Assembly: GCF_030160455.1 (NCBI RefSeq)
Contig: NZ_BSOJ01000032.1
Coordinates: 62,001-126,000 of the forward strand
Reading direction: 5' to 3'
Origin: Limnobacter litoralis
GTDB taxonomy: Bacteria; Pseudomonadota; Gammaproteobacteria; Burkholderiales; Burkholderiaceae_B
Length of the DNA stretch: 64,000 bases
In this document: positions 32,229-41,419 of the stretch, piece by piece
How the letters are laid out: every line of letters begins with the position of its first letter
Numbering within the stretch: the first letter of the stretch is position 1
The notes under the pieces: model-generated
What the model saw: only the letters and a program-made list of their open reading frames with translations
Told to the model about the DNA's origin: nothing
Database searches by the model: none
Position numbers and translations under genes: made by a program

Positions 32229-32875
32229 GCCATTTCCCAGATGAATGCCATGCACTGCGCCACTGCCCAACACACCCATGCAGTGGCCAGTACATGACTC
32301 AGAAAATGTGCGCCACGCGCAATTTGCACAAAACAGGCCAGCGCGCCTATTGACACCACAAACAGCACGATCTGCCAACGCTTGACCCCGGGCAGTGCGA
32401 GTGGTGCAAACAGCCAGGCAATCCACATAAAACCGACACTGGCATGGCCGCTCGGAAAACATCGGCCAGGACCGGTCAGGTCAGTGAACGGCCCCCCAAA
32501 ATCCTGAAGATCCCAAGGGCAACTGTGCGTTGAAAGCGACTTGAACACAGACACGAGAAGTGCCGCCAATAGGGCAGTGACCAGCAGATAGAGGCGTTGA
32601 GAGTGCCCTGGCTTCTGGCGCTTGACGAGCGTAAACGCCAGCAAACCCAACCACAGACAGACCGAAAAGTATTTCAGCCCCGAATGCAATGCCACAGCAA
32701 ACAAAGGGTTGTTTTTCAGCGGGAATTGGTGGCTTGCTGCGTCATAGAAAAAATCACTGATGAACAAGTCGAGTCGAGTGGGGTGGGGTAGGCCAAAAAC
32801 TCCAATTCCCGACAGTATCAGAAGCAGCCATGCCGCCCAATGTGAAGGTGCTTTTAAAACTTGTGTGGAAGTCAA
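32189..32875 (-). CDS. PAP2-family membrane phosphatase
   Basis: 228-aa inner-membrane phosphatase with about six hydrophobic helices. The acid phosphatase signature is present: KSLSTHSCPWDL (first motif, modified), GRCFPSGHAS (second) and RGAHFLSHVL (third, with catalytic His). The family dephosphorylates lipid phosphates such as undecaprenyl pyrophosphate or lipid A phosphates; LpxE/LpxT-like roles are possible, but the substrate cannot be told. Diverges from modA and overlaps the hypothetical gene at its 3' end. Confidence 0.85.
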   Translation of the reverse strand: MTSTQVLKAPSHWAAWLLLILSGIGVFGLPHPTRLDLFISDFFYDAASHQFPLKNNPLFAVALHSGLKYFSVCLWLGLLAFTLVKRQKPGHSQRLYLLVTALLAALLVSVFKSLSTHSCPWDLQDFGGPFTDLTGPGRCFPSGHASVGFMWIAWLFAPLALPGVKRWQIVLFVVSIGALACFVQIARGAHFLSHVLATAWVCWAVAQCMAFIWEMAQAKLNSRSARKA

Positions 32876-32943
32876 AGGTGAAGTCGCCGATTCAGGGTGG
32901 GTTGCTCTTAGAATGTGGAGAGTGTATCAAAAAGGGTTTCACC

Positions 32944-33735
32944 ATGCGTTTTCCTCGCCTCGGCTGGTTGTCTGTCTTTCGATTCATCGTGAGCCTTGCC
33001 ATCATCACGGCGTCGCCTTCGAGCTTCGCGATGGACAAGGTGACGGTGGCCGCCGCCGCAACATTGAGGTTTGCACTGGCCGACATCGCCAAGCAGTATC
33101 AGGATCAAACGGGTCAGCAAATTGATCTTGTGTTTGGGTCATCCGGTAATTTTTACAATCAGATCTCACAGGGGGCACCGTTTGATTTGTTCATGTCTGC
33201 CGATGAGGATTACGTGCTTAGGCTTCAAAAGGCCGGCAAAGTGAACAATGCGGGTGTGGTGTATGCGCGTGGGCAACTGGCTTTTCTCGTGCCCAAAGGC
33301 GGAGCGGTCAAGGCCGACAGCCAGTTTGACGACCTGCGCAAAGCGCTGAAAGACGGCCGCCTGAAGCACTTCGCAATTGCCAACCCAGCCGTGGCACCTT
33401 ACGGTGAACGAGCCCAGGAAGCCCTGGAGCACGCGGGTCTATGGCAGACCATCCAGCCCAAGCTGGTGACTGGTGAAAACGTGGCCCAGGCTGCCCAGTT
33501 CGCCTTGTCTGGATCGACTCAAGGAGGCTTGGTTGCGTTGTCACTGGTGATGTTACCCGACGTTCAGGCCCGATCAAACTACGCGGTCGTGCCGGAGCAG
33601 TGGCACAAACCGCTGTTGCAGCGCATGGTTTTACTGAAGCCTGAGAACACCGCTGCAAGCCGTTTTTACACTTATCTGCAAGGCGATGCAGCGCGCAAGG
33701 TGCTGCAGCGTTACGGTTATGGAGTCGGGCAGTAA
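32944..33735 (+). CDS. modA: Molybdate ABC transporter binding protein
   Basis: 263-aa exported binding protein with a signal peptide (about residues 1-29, ending SSFA|MD). The mature protein shows ModA features: VAAAATLRFALADIAKQYQ, GSSGNFYNQISQGAPFDLFMSAD with oxyanion-binding Ser/Thr/Asn, AIANPAVAPYGERAQEAL and a GLVALS hinge. It captures molybdate or tungstate in the periplasm for ModBC. The ATG at 32944 begins the signal peptide; upstream frame to 32830 overlaps the divergent PAP2 gene and is unlikely. Confidence 0.92.
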   Translation: MRFPRLGWLSVFRFIVSLAIITASPSSFAMDKVTVAAAATLRFALADIAKQYQDQTGQQIDLVFGSSGNFYNQISQGAPFDLFMSADEDYVLRLQKAGKVNNAGVVYARGQLAFLVPKGGAVKADSQFDDLRKALKDGRLKHFAIANPAVAPYGERAQEALEHAGLWQTIQPKLVTGENVAQAAQFALSGSTQGGLVALSLVMLPDVQARSNYAVVPEQWHKPLLQRMVLLKPENTAASRFYTYLQGDAARKVLQRYGYGVGQ

Positions 33736-33738
33736 GCC

Positions 33739-34407
33739 ATGGACTGGTCGGCCTTTTCACTGTCTGTGGTATTGGCCATGTCCACCGTGGCTGTGCTGTT
33801 GCCGCTTGGCCTGCTGATTGCCCGCCTGCTTGCCTACCGACAATTCGCGGGCAAACCGCTGGTTGAGGCGCTCATTATCCTGCCGCTGGTTTTGCCACCC
33901 ACTGTACTGGGCTACTACTTGTTGCAAGCCTTTGGTCAGCATTTCTGGCTGGGTCGCCTGTTTCAGGCGGTGTTTGGTTATAGCCTGAATTTCAGTTTCA
34001 GTGGTTTGCTGCTGGCCTCCGTGATTTTCAACCTTCCCTTCATGGTTCAACCCCTGCAGCGGGCTTTTGAGTCTATCCCTGTCAGCCTTTATCAGGCGGG
34101 CCAACTCTGCGGCTTGTCGTTCTGGCGCATTTTTACGCGCATTGAGCTGCCGCTGGCCTGGCGCGGTGTGTTGTCGGCGCTGGTTCTTACTTTCGTGCAT
34201 ACCTTGGGCGAATTTGGCGTGGTGCTCATGATTGGAGGCAACATACCGGGGCAAACGCGCACGCTTTCCATTGCCATCTACGACAGTGTGCAGGGGTTTG
34301 AGCTGGAAAAGGCTCAAGCGATGTCCTTAACCCTGCTGCTGTTCTGTCTGTTGGCTGTCGCCGTTTTGTATCTCTCGCCACGTCAATCAAAAGGGGCGCG
34401 GGCGTGA
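33739..34407 (+). CDS. modB: Molybdate ABC transporter permease
   Basis: 222-aa inner-membrane permease with five to six hydrophobic helices and the EAA loop for contact with ModC (QAGQLCGLSFWRIFTRIELPLAWRG; key part LSFWRIFTRIELP). The PLVLPPTVLGYYLL and GEFGVVLMIGGNIPGQTRT stretches are characteristic of ModB. Four bases after modA, with a GTGA overlap to modC. Confidence 0.93.
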   Translation: MDWSAFSLSVVLAMSTVAVLLPLGLLIARLLAYRQFAGKPLVEALIILPLVLPPTVLGYYLLQAFGQHFWLGRLFQAVFGYSLNFSFSGLLLASVIFNLPFMVQPLQRAFESIPVSLYQAGQLCGLSFWRIFTRIELPLAWRGVLSALVLTFVHTLGEFGVVLMIGGNIPGQTRTLSIAIYDSVQGFELEKAQAMSLTLLLFCLLAVAVLYLSPRQSKGARA

Positions 34408-35516
34408 ATGAACTAACGGTCGATGTTCAGCTGAATCGCCCAGTCGCCCTGTCGGTTCGAATTGATTGCAAGCCTGGGGAGCTGCTGGCCGTCGTTGGTC
34501 CTTCGGGGGCCGGTAAAACCAGTTTGTTGAAGGTGCTTGCCGGTTTGATGAATCCGCAAATGGGCCAGATTTCCGTGGGCGAGGCGGTGTGGGTTGATTG
34601 CCAGCACAAGATTTTCAGGAAGCCCAGTGAGCGCCGAGTTGGCATGGTGTTTCAGGACTATGCGCTGATGCCTCATCTCGACGCTGCCGACAACGTGGCC
34701 TTGGCGCTGGATCATTTGCCGAAAGCCACGCGCAGAGCCGAGGCACTGGTTTGGTTGAACAAGGTGCGACTCACGGCCGGTCAGGCGCATCGCAGGCCTC
34801 AGGCCCTTTCAGGCGGGCAGCAGCAGCGTGTGGCACTGGCGCGCGCGCTGGCGCGGCAGCCTGCCTTGCTGCTGCTGGACGAGCCGTTTTCTGCGGTGGA
34901 CCAGATGAACCGTCAAAGCTTGTACGGCCTGCTGGCTGAGCTGCGTCAGCAATTGAATATTCCGATTGTGTTGGTGACGCACGACCTGAATGAAGCCCGA
35001 TTGCTGTGTGACAGGCTGGTTGTGCTGGACGAAGGGCAGGTGTTGCAATCCGGCCCGCCTCGTGAGGTGTATCGCCGCCCCCGAAACATGCGGGTTGCTG
35101 ACTTGCTGGGCATTCAAAACCGGTTTCAGGGGGTTTGGCTGGGTGAATCAGATGAACCGGGTTGGGGGCGCCTTGGCTGGATGGGGCAACACGGTGAGTC
35201 CATTGAGCTGCTGGCCTCTGACAAAGGAAAAATTCCGGCTGGTTTCGAGGTCAGTTGGGTGATCCATGGCGACGGAATCAGGCTGTACACGGGTGGAGAT
35301 TTGCCTGCACATCATCGATTGTTTGAGGCCAGTTTGAGTCGTCATCGCGATCTGGGCGAGTTGTCCATGCTTGAGTTGTCAATCCATCATGCACCCAGCC
35401 TGATTGTTCGGTTGGCACTGTCCGGTCCTGAGCGCCTGCGTTTGCAGGCGGGCCAATCTGTGCAGCTAGTGATGGACTTGTCTTACATCCACATCATGCC
35501 CAAGAAACAACACTGA
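34404..35516 (+). CDS. modC: Molybdate ABC transporter ATP-binding protein
   Basis: 370-aa ATPase. Walker A GPSGAGKTS, Q-loop VFQDYALMPH, signature LSGGQQQRVALARAL and Walker B LLLLDEPFSAVD are all present in the first 230 residues, with the H-loop VTHD. Residues 240-370 form a regulatory extension with a MOP/TOBE-like repeat (GELSMLELSIHH...LIVRLALSGPERLRLQAGQSVQL; key parts LSMLEL and AGQSVQLVMD), expected in ModC. GTG start overlaps modB. Confidence 0.93.
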   Translation: MNELTVDVQLNRPVALSVRIDCKPGELLAVVGPSGAGKTSLLKVLAGLMNPQMGQISVGEAVWVDCQHKIFRKPSERRVGMVFQDYALMPHLDAADNVALALDHLPKATRRAEALVWLNKVRLTAGQAHRRPQALSGGQQQRVALARALARQPALLLLDEPFSAVDQMNRQSLYGLLAELRQQLNIPIVLVTHDLNEARLLCDRLVVLDEGQVLQSGPPREVYRRPRNMRVADLLGIQNRFQGVWLGESDEPGWGRLGWMGQHGESIELLASDKGKIPAGFEVSWVIHGDGIRLYTGGDLPAHHRLFEASLSRHRDLGELSMLELSIHHAPSLIVRLALSGPERLRLQAGQSVQLVMDLSYIHIMPKKQH

Positions 35517-35556
35517 GACAGCAGTGTATTAAAAATTCACGCGAACAGGTATAAAG

Positions 35557-35571
35557 TGTAACTTTATTACC
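35557..35571. promoter_or_regulatory. HexR-type box before hexR
   Basis: TGTAACTTTATTACC, a one-mismatch version of the TGTAA-N5-TTACA dyad, 16 bp before the hexR ATG. It suggests autoregulation. Confidence 0.6.
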
Positions 35572-35587
35572 TGCTGTGCTGTCACTT

Positions 35588-36442
35588 ATGAACGTACTGG
35601 ATCGCATCACCGGTCAGCTTGACAGTTTGAGCCGGGCCGAACAGGCCGTGGCTCGCCTCGTGTTGCACGACCCGGATGCCTTTTTGCGGGCGCCTGTCAG
35701 CGAGGCTGCCAGTCTGGCTCGGGTCAGCGGTCCGACTGTGGTGCGGTTTTGCCGGTCGTTGGGTTACGAGGGCCTGAGTGATTTCAAGCTCAAGCTGGCC
35801 TCCAGCCTCAGTCGGGGCTCTGCTTTTGTCCACCAAAGTGCGACCCCCAAAGACAGCGACGAGGCACTGATCCACAAGGTAATCGGCCAGACCATTCACA
35901 CCCTCGAACAATTCAAGCTGCATGCACCCGTTGAGTCCATTGCCCAGGCTTCTCGGCAGTTTGTGCAAAGCATTCGCAAAAAAGGCACGCTGGTGTTTAT
36001 GGGGGTGGGCAATTCGGGGATGGTGGCGCAAGACGCACAGCACAAGTTCTTCAGACTGGGGTGTCACACGCAGGCTTTGTCGGATGGACATTTGCAGATC
36101 ATGCAGGCCCGCATGTTGAGTGACAAAGACACGCTGTGTGTCATTTCCAATTCAGGCAAAAGTCGCGTGTTGATTGACGCCTGCAAGCTTGCTCAGGCTC
36201 AGGGTGCAGGGGTGGTGGTTATTAGCCAGTCGCGTTCACCACTGGCCAGGCAGGCCGACCTGTTCATTGCTGCAGATCACCATGAAAGCTATGAGCAATT
36301 CAGCCCGATGAGCTCCCGCATTCTGCATTTGTCGATTGTGGACATTCTGGCCACAAAGGTGGCGCTGGCCCTCGGGCCTAAAATGCAGTCGCACCTGGCT
36401 GGATTAAAAGACGCCTTAATCCGAACCCGTTACGTGAAGTAA
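35588..36442 (+). CDS. hexR: RpiR-family regulator HexR
   Basis: 284-aa regulator with an N-terminal RpiR helix-turn-helix (VSEAASLARVSGPTVVRFCRSLGYEGLSDFK; key part GPTVVRFCRSLGY) and a C-terminal SIS sugar-phosphate domain (FMGVGNSGMVAQDAQHKF, VISNSGKSRVLIDAC). HexR senses KDPG and represses Entner-Doudoroff and related genes. The adjacent convergent edd-eda-pgi cluster and the HexR-type boxes here and between edd and zwf support the name. ATG 35588 chosen; GTG 35576 is in frame. Confidence 0.9.
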   Translation: MNVLDRITGQLDSLSRAEQAVARLVLHDPDAFLRAPVSEAASLARVSGPTVVRFCRSLGYEGLSDFKLKLASSLSRGSAFVHQSATPKDSDEALIHKVIGQTIHTLEQFKLHAPVESIAQASRQFVQSIRKKGTLVFMGVGNSGMVAQDAQHKFFRLGCHTQALSDGHLQIMQARMLSDKDTLCVISNSGKSRVLIDACKLAQAQGAGVVVISQSRSPLARQADLFIAADHHESYEQFSPMSSRILHLSIVDILATKVALALGPKMQSHLAGLKDALIRTRYVK

Positions 36443-36459
36443 AGCCGAGAAGCAAGCAA

Positions 36460-37347
36460 TCAGACCACCTGATTTTCTGGCAGCGCCTGTGCTGAAACAC
36501 GGGCGGCGATCAGACTGGCCTGCTCGAAACCCGGTCGGTTGGGAAAATCAAGGTCAGGCTGAGCTGAGCACACCATCATTTCGTCGCCATGGGGGCCGCC
36601 CAAGCAAGGCATGGTGGGCCGCGCCAAGGGCAATTCCACCTGTTCAACCAGTGTTCCTGCTGCATTGAATCGGTCCAGTCGATAGCCCTCAATGACTGCC
36701 ACCCAATAGCTGCCGTCCGCGCTGACCACTGCGCCATCGGGTCGCTCGGTGCCTTCCGTGTAGGTGTGCAGCAACTCCCGTTGCCCCAGTTCGCCTTTGG
36801 CAAGATCAAAGGCATAACGCCACACGGCGCGCTGACGGGTGTCAGTGAGGTACAGCCAGTGGTTGCATGGTGAAAAGGCCAGCCCATTGCCAACAATCAG
36901 TCCGTCAACCATGGCTTTGGCCTGGCCGTGTTGCATCCGGTACAGGGCCGCGGTCGCCGGTTGTCGTGCATCCACCAGGGAACTGACCCAAGCACGCCCG
37001 GCCGAATCAGCCTTGCCATCGTTGAAACGGTGCTTGGTCGAATCGAACGGTGCGTCCATTGCCCGGGTCAATTGATTGGCCTGCATGCGCCAAGCGCCTT
37101 GTCGGCCATACGCCATCCAGAGGTCGGGCTGGCTGGTTGGCAGCACGCAGGCAATTTCATCGGGCAGGGCGATAACTTCTACCCTTTGAAGTGGCGAATT
37201 CAACAGCGATTTTTGTTTCAGGCGGTACAGCTTGCGTTGTTTGATGTCGAGCCAGGTCCAGCCCCCGTGGGCGTACCTCGGACTTTCCGCCAGTTCGCAG
37301 CGTGGCACTGCAAGGGCGGTCCAGTCCATGGTGTTTATTCGCCGCAT
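36460..37347 (-). CDS. SMP-30/gluconolactonase/LRE-family lactonase
   Basis: 295-aa six-bladed beta-propeller lactonase. Family landmarks are the N-terminal Glu in ELAESPRYAHGGWTWLDI, RFNDGKADSAGRAWVSS, the metal-binding region VGNGLAFSPCNHWLYLTDT and ERPDGAVVSADGSYWVA with its Asp. Members hydrolyse aldonolactones, for example gluconolactone. Its start overlaps the pgi stop and no separate pgl gene is visible in the zwf-edd-eda cluster, so it may supply the lactonase step; action on the phosphorylated lactone is an inference. Confidence 0.83.
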   Translation of the reverse strand: MRRINTMDWTALAVPRCELAESPRYAHGGWTWLDIKQRKLYRLKQKSLLNSPLQRVEVIALPDEIACVLPTSQPDLWMAYGRQGAWRMQANQLTRAMDAPFDSTKHRFNDGKADSAGRAWVSSLVDARQPATAALYRMQHGQAKAMVDGLIVGNGLAFSPCNHWLYLTDTRQRAVWRYAFDLAKGELGQRELLHTYTEGTERPDGAVVSADGSYWVAVIEGYRLDRFNAAGTLVEQVELPLARPTMPCLGGPHGDEMMVCSAQPDLDFPNRPGFEQASLIAARVSAQALPENQVV

Positions 37348-38861
37348 TGCTGGTGCTTCATCAGCGCCAGCAAGTGCCGGGTAACCGGGTCTTTGGGGAT
37401 GGCTGACAATTGGGTCCAGCAGGGTTCAATCTGCTCGGCAATGGTTTTGCCCAGTTCAACGCCCCATTGGTCGAAGGGGTTGATGTCCTGAATGGCCGCC
37501 AGCAGTGTGGTGCGGTGTTCCCAGGTGGCCAGCAGGCAGCCCAGTGAATACGGGCTTAGCCTGTCGAGCATCAGCACATGCACAGGCCGTTTGCCGGGGC
37601 AGGTGCGGTAGTTGATTTCAGGGTTGTTGCGCTGCTCGTCGGTGTTCAGCCTGCCGTTGTAAAACGCCTCGGCCTGCGCCAGAAAGTGCGACAGCAAAAT
37701 CTGGTGGCTGGGTTGGTCGTCGTGCGCTGGGCACACCACAGCCAACAGCTCGACTGCACATTCAAGGGCTGACTGGTGCAGCATCTGGAAGAAGGCGTGT
37801 TGGCCATTGGTGCCCACATCGCCCCACAGTGCGGGGCAGCCGGGTGTGCCCAGCAGTTTGCCTTCGTTGGTGACGCCTTTGCCCAGTGATTCCATCCAGA
37901 GTTGCTGCAAATAGGGCACCAGCAGGCCCAGCCTGGAGTCGTAGGGGCTGAGCATCAATGATTCAATGCCTTGCTGTAAATTGTAGTAATCGCAAATGGC
38001 CAGCCACGCGGGCAGGCTGTCCGCAACGGGGCTGAGTGCCACGTGTTCGTCAACCAGCGCAGCACCTTCCAAAAATTGATTGAATACCGCGTTGCCGAAT
38101 TTCATGCGAATGGAGGCGGACACTGGCCCCCACAGGGAAAACCGGCCTCCTACTTTTTCACTGAATTCAAAAACCCGTTGCCGGTCGATGCCAAATTCGA
38201 TCGCCTTGTCCGGTTTGCAGGTGATGCCGACCAGTGCGGCTTCTTCGAACTCGGTACCGGCCTCACGCAGCCATCGTCGCACATGGCCTGCATTCAAGAG
38301 TGTCTCTCGAGTGGTGAATGATTTGCTGACAATGGTGACCAGCGTGCGGGTCGGGTCGAGTCGTGCAAGTCTTTCCTGCACCTCGTGATAGTCCACATTG
38401 CTCAAAAAGGCGATGCTCAGGTGAGGATGTTGCCCCTCCAGCTTCAAATGGGTGAAGACGTCATCCAGCAATTGCGGCCCAAGGTCGGAGCCGCCGATGC
38501 CAATGTGAACGATGTGTGTGTAGGTTTCACCCTGTGGTGTGCGGTATTGGCCGTTGCGCACCTCATCGGCAAAAGCCTCGAGTCGGGTTTTGACGGATGT
38601 GGCCTCATCGATGTCGATTTGGCAGGCGTGTGCAAACAGCGAATAGGCGGCCGGGGCCGCGGCGGCTCGCAAGGCCCAGTGATTGGCGGTGCGGCCCTCA
38701 GAGGGATTGACGGCTTTACCGGTGAATTGGCCAGACACCATGGCCTGCATGCGTCGGACTTGCTGGTCGCTGAGCAATTCGCCCAATGATTCGGCTGCGA
38801 AACGCTGCCGGTCCAGGTTGATGGTCAGGGGGCCAAGTCTTTGGGTCAGTGATGATTTCAT
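37335..38861 (-). CDS. pgi: Glucose-6-phosphate isomerase
   Basis: 508-aa isomerase linking fructose-6-P and glucose-6-P. Family motifs are visible: HIGIGGSDLGPQLL, VSKSFTTRETLLNA, GGRFSLWGPVSASIRMKFG (key part GGRFSLWGPVS), the catalytic Glu in the QLWMESLGKGV region and His in GQHAFFQMLHQS. ATG 38861 begins the conserved part; an upstream GTG at 38900 is in frame. Encoded after eda in the edd operon direction, which suggests recycling of fructose-6-P into the Entner-Doudoroff route. Confidence 0.93.
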   Translation of the reverse strand: MKSSLTQRLGPLTINLDRQRFAAESLGELLSDQQVRRMQAMVSGQFTGKAVNPSEGRTANHWALRAAAAPAAYSLFAHACQIDIDEATSVKTRLEAFADEVRNGQYRTPQGETYTHIVHIGIGGSDLGPQLLDDVFTHLKLEGQHPHLSIAFLSNVDYHEVQERLARLDPTRTLVTIVSKSFTTRETLLNAGHVRRWLREAGTEFEEAALVGITCKPDKAIEFGIDRQRVFEFSEKVGGRFSLWGPVSASIRMKFGNAVFNQFLEGAALVDEHVALSPVADSLPAWLAICDYYNLQQGIESLMLSPYDSRLGLLVPYLQQLWMESLGKGVTNEGKLLGTPGCPALWGDVGTNGQHAFFQMLHQSALECAVELLAVVCPAHDDQPSHQILLSHFLAQAEAFYNGRLNTDEQRNNPEINYRTCPGKRPVHVLMLDRLSPYSLGCLLATWEHRTTLLAAIQDINPFDQWGVELGKTIAEQIEPCWTQLSAIPKDPVTRHLLALMKHQQCGE

Positions 38862-38913
38862 TGAATAAAATAAATAACGTGCACGTCGTGACGGGAGCAC
38901 TGCAAATTTTCGA

Positions 38914-39537
38914 CTAGTCTAAACCAGCCCACACCTGAATGGATTGCGATGCGCGAGTCTGAACCACTTCTGTGACATTTTCTGGGGGCAGATTGCTGCT
39001 TAGCCAGGAACCGCCGACTGCAATGACGCCTTTCACTGATTTCCAGGCGGGGCAGGTGTCCATTGAAATGCCGCCTGTGGGAATAATACTCAGCCCTTGC
39101 AGTGCCGCCAGCAGACCTTGCAGTGCAGGTGGCCCACCCGCCGCCATGGCCGGGAAAAACTTCAGTGTTTTGAAGCCCAGTTCCATGGCTCGCATCACCT
39201 CGGAGGCGGTGGCCACGCCCGGTATCCAGGGCAATTGATTTTGCAGGGCGTGCTTCGCCAACGCCTCGGTCAGGCCCGGTGAAATAAACAACGTAGCGCC
39301 TGCGTTGGCGGCCTGCTCAAATTGTTGCGGGGTCAACACGCTGCCCGCCGACACAGCCATGTCTGGAAAGGCCTTTGCGACCTCGGCAAGCGCCTCAAGC
39401 GCAGCAGGTGTTCGCAGTGTAATTTCAATTTGCGTGATGCCACCCTGTTGAAGCCCTTGGGCAATTTGCAAGGCCTGATCGACCGATGCGGGGTTGACCA
39501 CGGGCAGAATGCCTTGTCGAAGCCAGCTTGAAATCAT
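38914..39537 (-). CDS. eda: KDPG aldolase
   Basis: 207-aa class I aldolase splitting 2-keto-3-deoxy-6-phosphogluconate into pyruvate and glyceraldehyde-3-P. The catalytic Glu lies in the QIEITLRTPAALE stretch and the Schiff-base Lys in FKTLKFFPA. Phosphate-binding glycines follow (AAGGPPAL, PTGGIS). ATG 39537 starts 1 base after the edd stop and is preceded by a GAGGA site inside edd, so it is coupled to edd. Confidence 0.93.
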   Translation of the reverse strand: MISSWLRQGILPVVNPASVDQALQIAQGLQQGGITQIEITLRTPAALEALAEVAKAFPDMAVSAGSVLTPQQFEQAANAGATLFISPGLTEALAKHALQNQLPWIPGVATASEVMRAMELGFKTLKFFPAMAAGGPPALQGLLAALQGLSIIPTGGISMDTCPAWKSVKGVIAVGGSWLSSNLPPENVTEVVQTRASQSIQVWAGLD

Positions 39538-39538
39538 T

Positions 39539-41317
39539 TTAAAATTCCTCAAACAAATGGGTTGCGCCCTGTTCAGCCCCGCTGACGGCCCGTCGCCAGG
39601 CGTTGAAATAGGAACGCCCCAGGTTGCCCGATCTCGCCGGCATGGTTTGCACGTTGCGATTTTTTAAATCTGCGTCGGTTTGAAGGACGCCGTGGTCCGC
39701 CTCAATTCGAATCAGGTCTCCGTCGCGCAATTTCCCAATCGGGCCGTCTTGCATCGCCTCCGGACTGACATGAATGGCGGCCAGTACTTTGCCAGACGCG
39801 CCGCTCATGCGTCCATCGGTCACCAAGGCAACGGCCAGCCCACGGTCTTGAAGCACGCCAAGCACGGGCGTCAGTTTGTGCAGTTCAGGCATGCCGTTGG
39901 CCTTGGGGCCCTGATGAATCACCACCACCACCACATCCTGTGTGAATTCGTCGCGTTCAAAGGCTTCAATGACTTCGTGCTGGTCTGAAAATACGCGGCA
40001 GGGTGCTGTAATGGACCGATTGACTTGTTTAACCGCAGACACCTTGCACACGCTTCGACCCAGGTTGCCCTGCAGAAGCCGGATTCCGCCATCGGATTGA
40101 AAGGGTTGGGTGTGAGGGCGCAAAACGTCCAGATTGCTGCTTTGTGAACTGGCTTGAAGCAGCCCATCGAGACATTCGCCCAGGCTGCAACCGAAACTGG
40201 TCATGGCACTGCCATCGACAAATCCCCCTTCAATCAGGGTGCGCAGTAAATAGGCTGTTCCGCCTGCGGCGTGAAAAGCGTTCACGTCTTCGGTGCCGTT
40301 GGGATAGACCCGGGTCAACAGCGGGGTGACGCTGGAAATTTCATCGAGATCCGTCCAGTCGATCAAATAGCCCGCTGCGCGCGCAACCGTGATCCAGTGA
40401 ATGGTGTGATTGGTTGAACCACCCGAGGCCATCAAGCCCACCAGCGCATTGAGCAGGCTGGTCGAATTGACCAGTTCAGCCAGTTTCAGGGCATTCCTGT
40501 GGTCTGAGGCAGCCGCCCGGGCTATGGCGTGGACACTGTGCTGAATCAGGCGTTCTCGTTCAGGACTGTTGGGGGCACAGAATGCCCCTCCCGGGTATTG
40601 CAGCCCCATGAAGTCCAGCATCAACTGGTTGGAGTTGGCTGTGCCATAAAAGGTGCAGGTGCCACTGGAATGGTAGGCTGCCTCTTCCGCACGAAGCAGG
40701 GTGGCGCGGTCCGCTTTGCCCTCAGATGCAAGCTGTCGTATTTTTGCCTTCTCGGGATTGGACAATCCCGATGACATCGGCCCCGCCGGAATGAATACAA
40801 AGGGCAAGTGTCCGAATGCCAGTGCACCAATCAACAGGCCCGGTGCAATTTTGTCACACACCCCCAGTAATATGCCGCCATCAAACACATCGTGTGACAG
40901 ACCCACACACGCCGACAGGGCGATGACATCGCGTGAAAACAGTGAGAGTTCCATGCCTTCACGGCCTTGCGTAATGCCGTCACACATGGCGGGTGTGCCC
41001 CCAGCCACTTGTGTGGTGACCCCCAATTCTTGGGCATACCCTGCAATTTTTGCCGGATACATTGCAAATGGTTGATGGGCAGACAGCATGTCGTTGTAGG
41101 CAGTGACAATGCCCAGATGCGGCGCCTTCTCCACCGCAATCTTGAACTTGTCGGCGGTGGGAAATACGGCCGTGGCGTGGGCCAGGTTGGCGCATCCCAT
41201 GCTGGTTCTTGGACTGGGCCCGGCGGGCAGGCTGTTGAGGTATTGCGCTCGCGAAGCGGCCGACCGCTTTTCAATCCGTTGACGCACTTTCAAGAGTGTG
41301 GGGTGCAATGGCGACAT
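39539..41317 (-). CDS. edd: 6-phosphogluconate dehydratase
   Basis: 592-aa IlvD/Edd-family iron-sulfur dehydratase making KDPG from 6-phosphogluconate. Conserved cysteine regions for the cluster are seen in GVTTQVAGGTPAMCDGIT, CVGLSHDVFDGGILLGVCDK and GTCTFYGTANSNQ. The Edd-specific length and the LVTDGRMSGASGKVLAAIHV end separate it from IlvD. ATG 41317 matches the N-terminus of known Edd; an in-frame TTG at 41356 directly abuts the HexR box and has no ribosome site. Confidence 0.94.
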   Translation of the reverse strand: MSPLHPTLLKVRQRIEKRSAASRAQYLNSLPAGPSPRTSMGCANLAHATAVFPTADKFKIAVEKAPHLGIVTAYNDMLSAHQPFAMYPAKIAGYAQELGVTTQVAGGTPAMCDGITQGREGMELSLFSRDVIALSACVGLSHDVFDGGILLGVCDKIAPGLLIGALAFGHLPFVFIPAGPMSSGLSNPEKAKIRQLASEGKADRATLLRAEEAAYHSSGTCTFYGTANSNQLMLDFMGLQYPGGAFCAPNSPERERLIQHSVHAIARAAASDHRNALKLAELVNSTSLLNALVGLMASGGSTNHTIHWITVARAAGYLIDWTDLDEISSVTPLLTRVYPNGTEDVNAFHAAGGTAYLLRTLIEGGFVDGSAMTSFGCSLGECLDGLLQASSQSSNLDVLRPHTQPFQSDGGIRLLQGNLGRSVCKVSAVKQVNRSITAPCRVFSDQHEVIEAFERDEFTQDVVVVVIHQGPKANGMPELHKLTPVLGVLQDRGLAVALVTDGRMSGASGKVLAAIHVSPEAMQDGPIGKLRDGDLIRIEADHGVLQTDADLKNRNVQTMPARSGNLGRSYFNAWRRAVSGAEQGATHLFEEF

Positions 41318-41356
41318 GGATGGGGTCCGTTCAAGTGCTTGTACTGAAGCAGTCAA

Positions 41357-41371
41357 TGTAACATAATTACA
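41357..41371. promoter_or_regulatory. HexR box between edd and zwf
   Basis: Perfect TGTAA-CATAA-TTACA dyad, matching the TGTAAT-WWW-ATTACA pattern known for HexR in gamma-proteobacteria (from memory). It sits 40 bp before the edd ATG and 49 bp before the zwf ATG, so one dimer could control both directions. Confidence 0.8.
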
Positions 41372-41419
41372 GAAAATTGATAATTGTCATGTAACCCATT
41401 TTCCTCTTCAAGGACGCTC

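Noticed and set aside
41318-41356. TTG start for edd at 41356
   Set aside because: It directly abuts the HexR box, has no ribosome site, and known Edd proteins align from the ATG at 41317.
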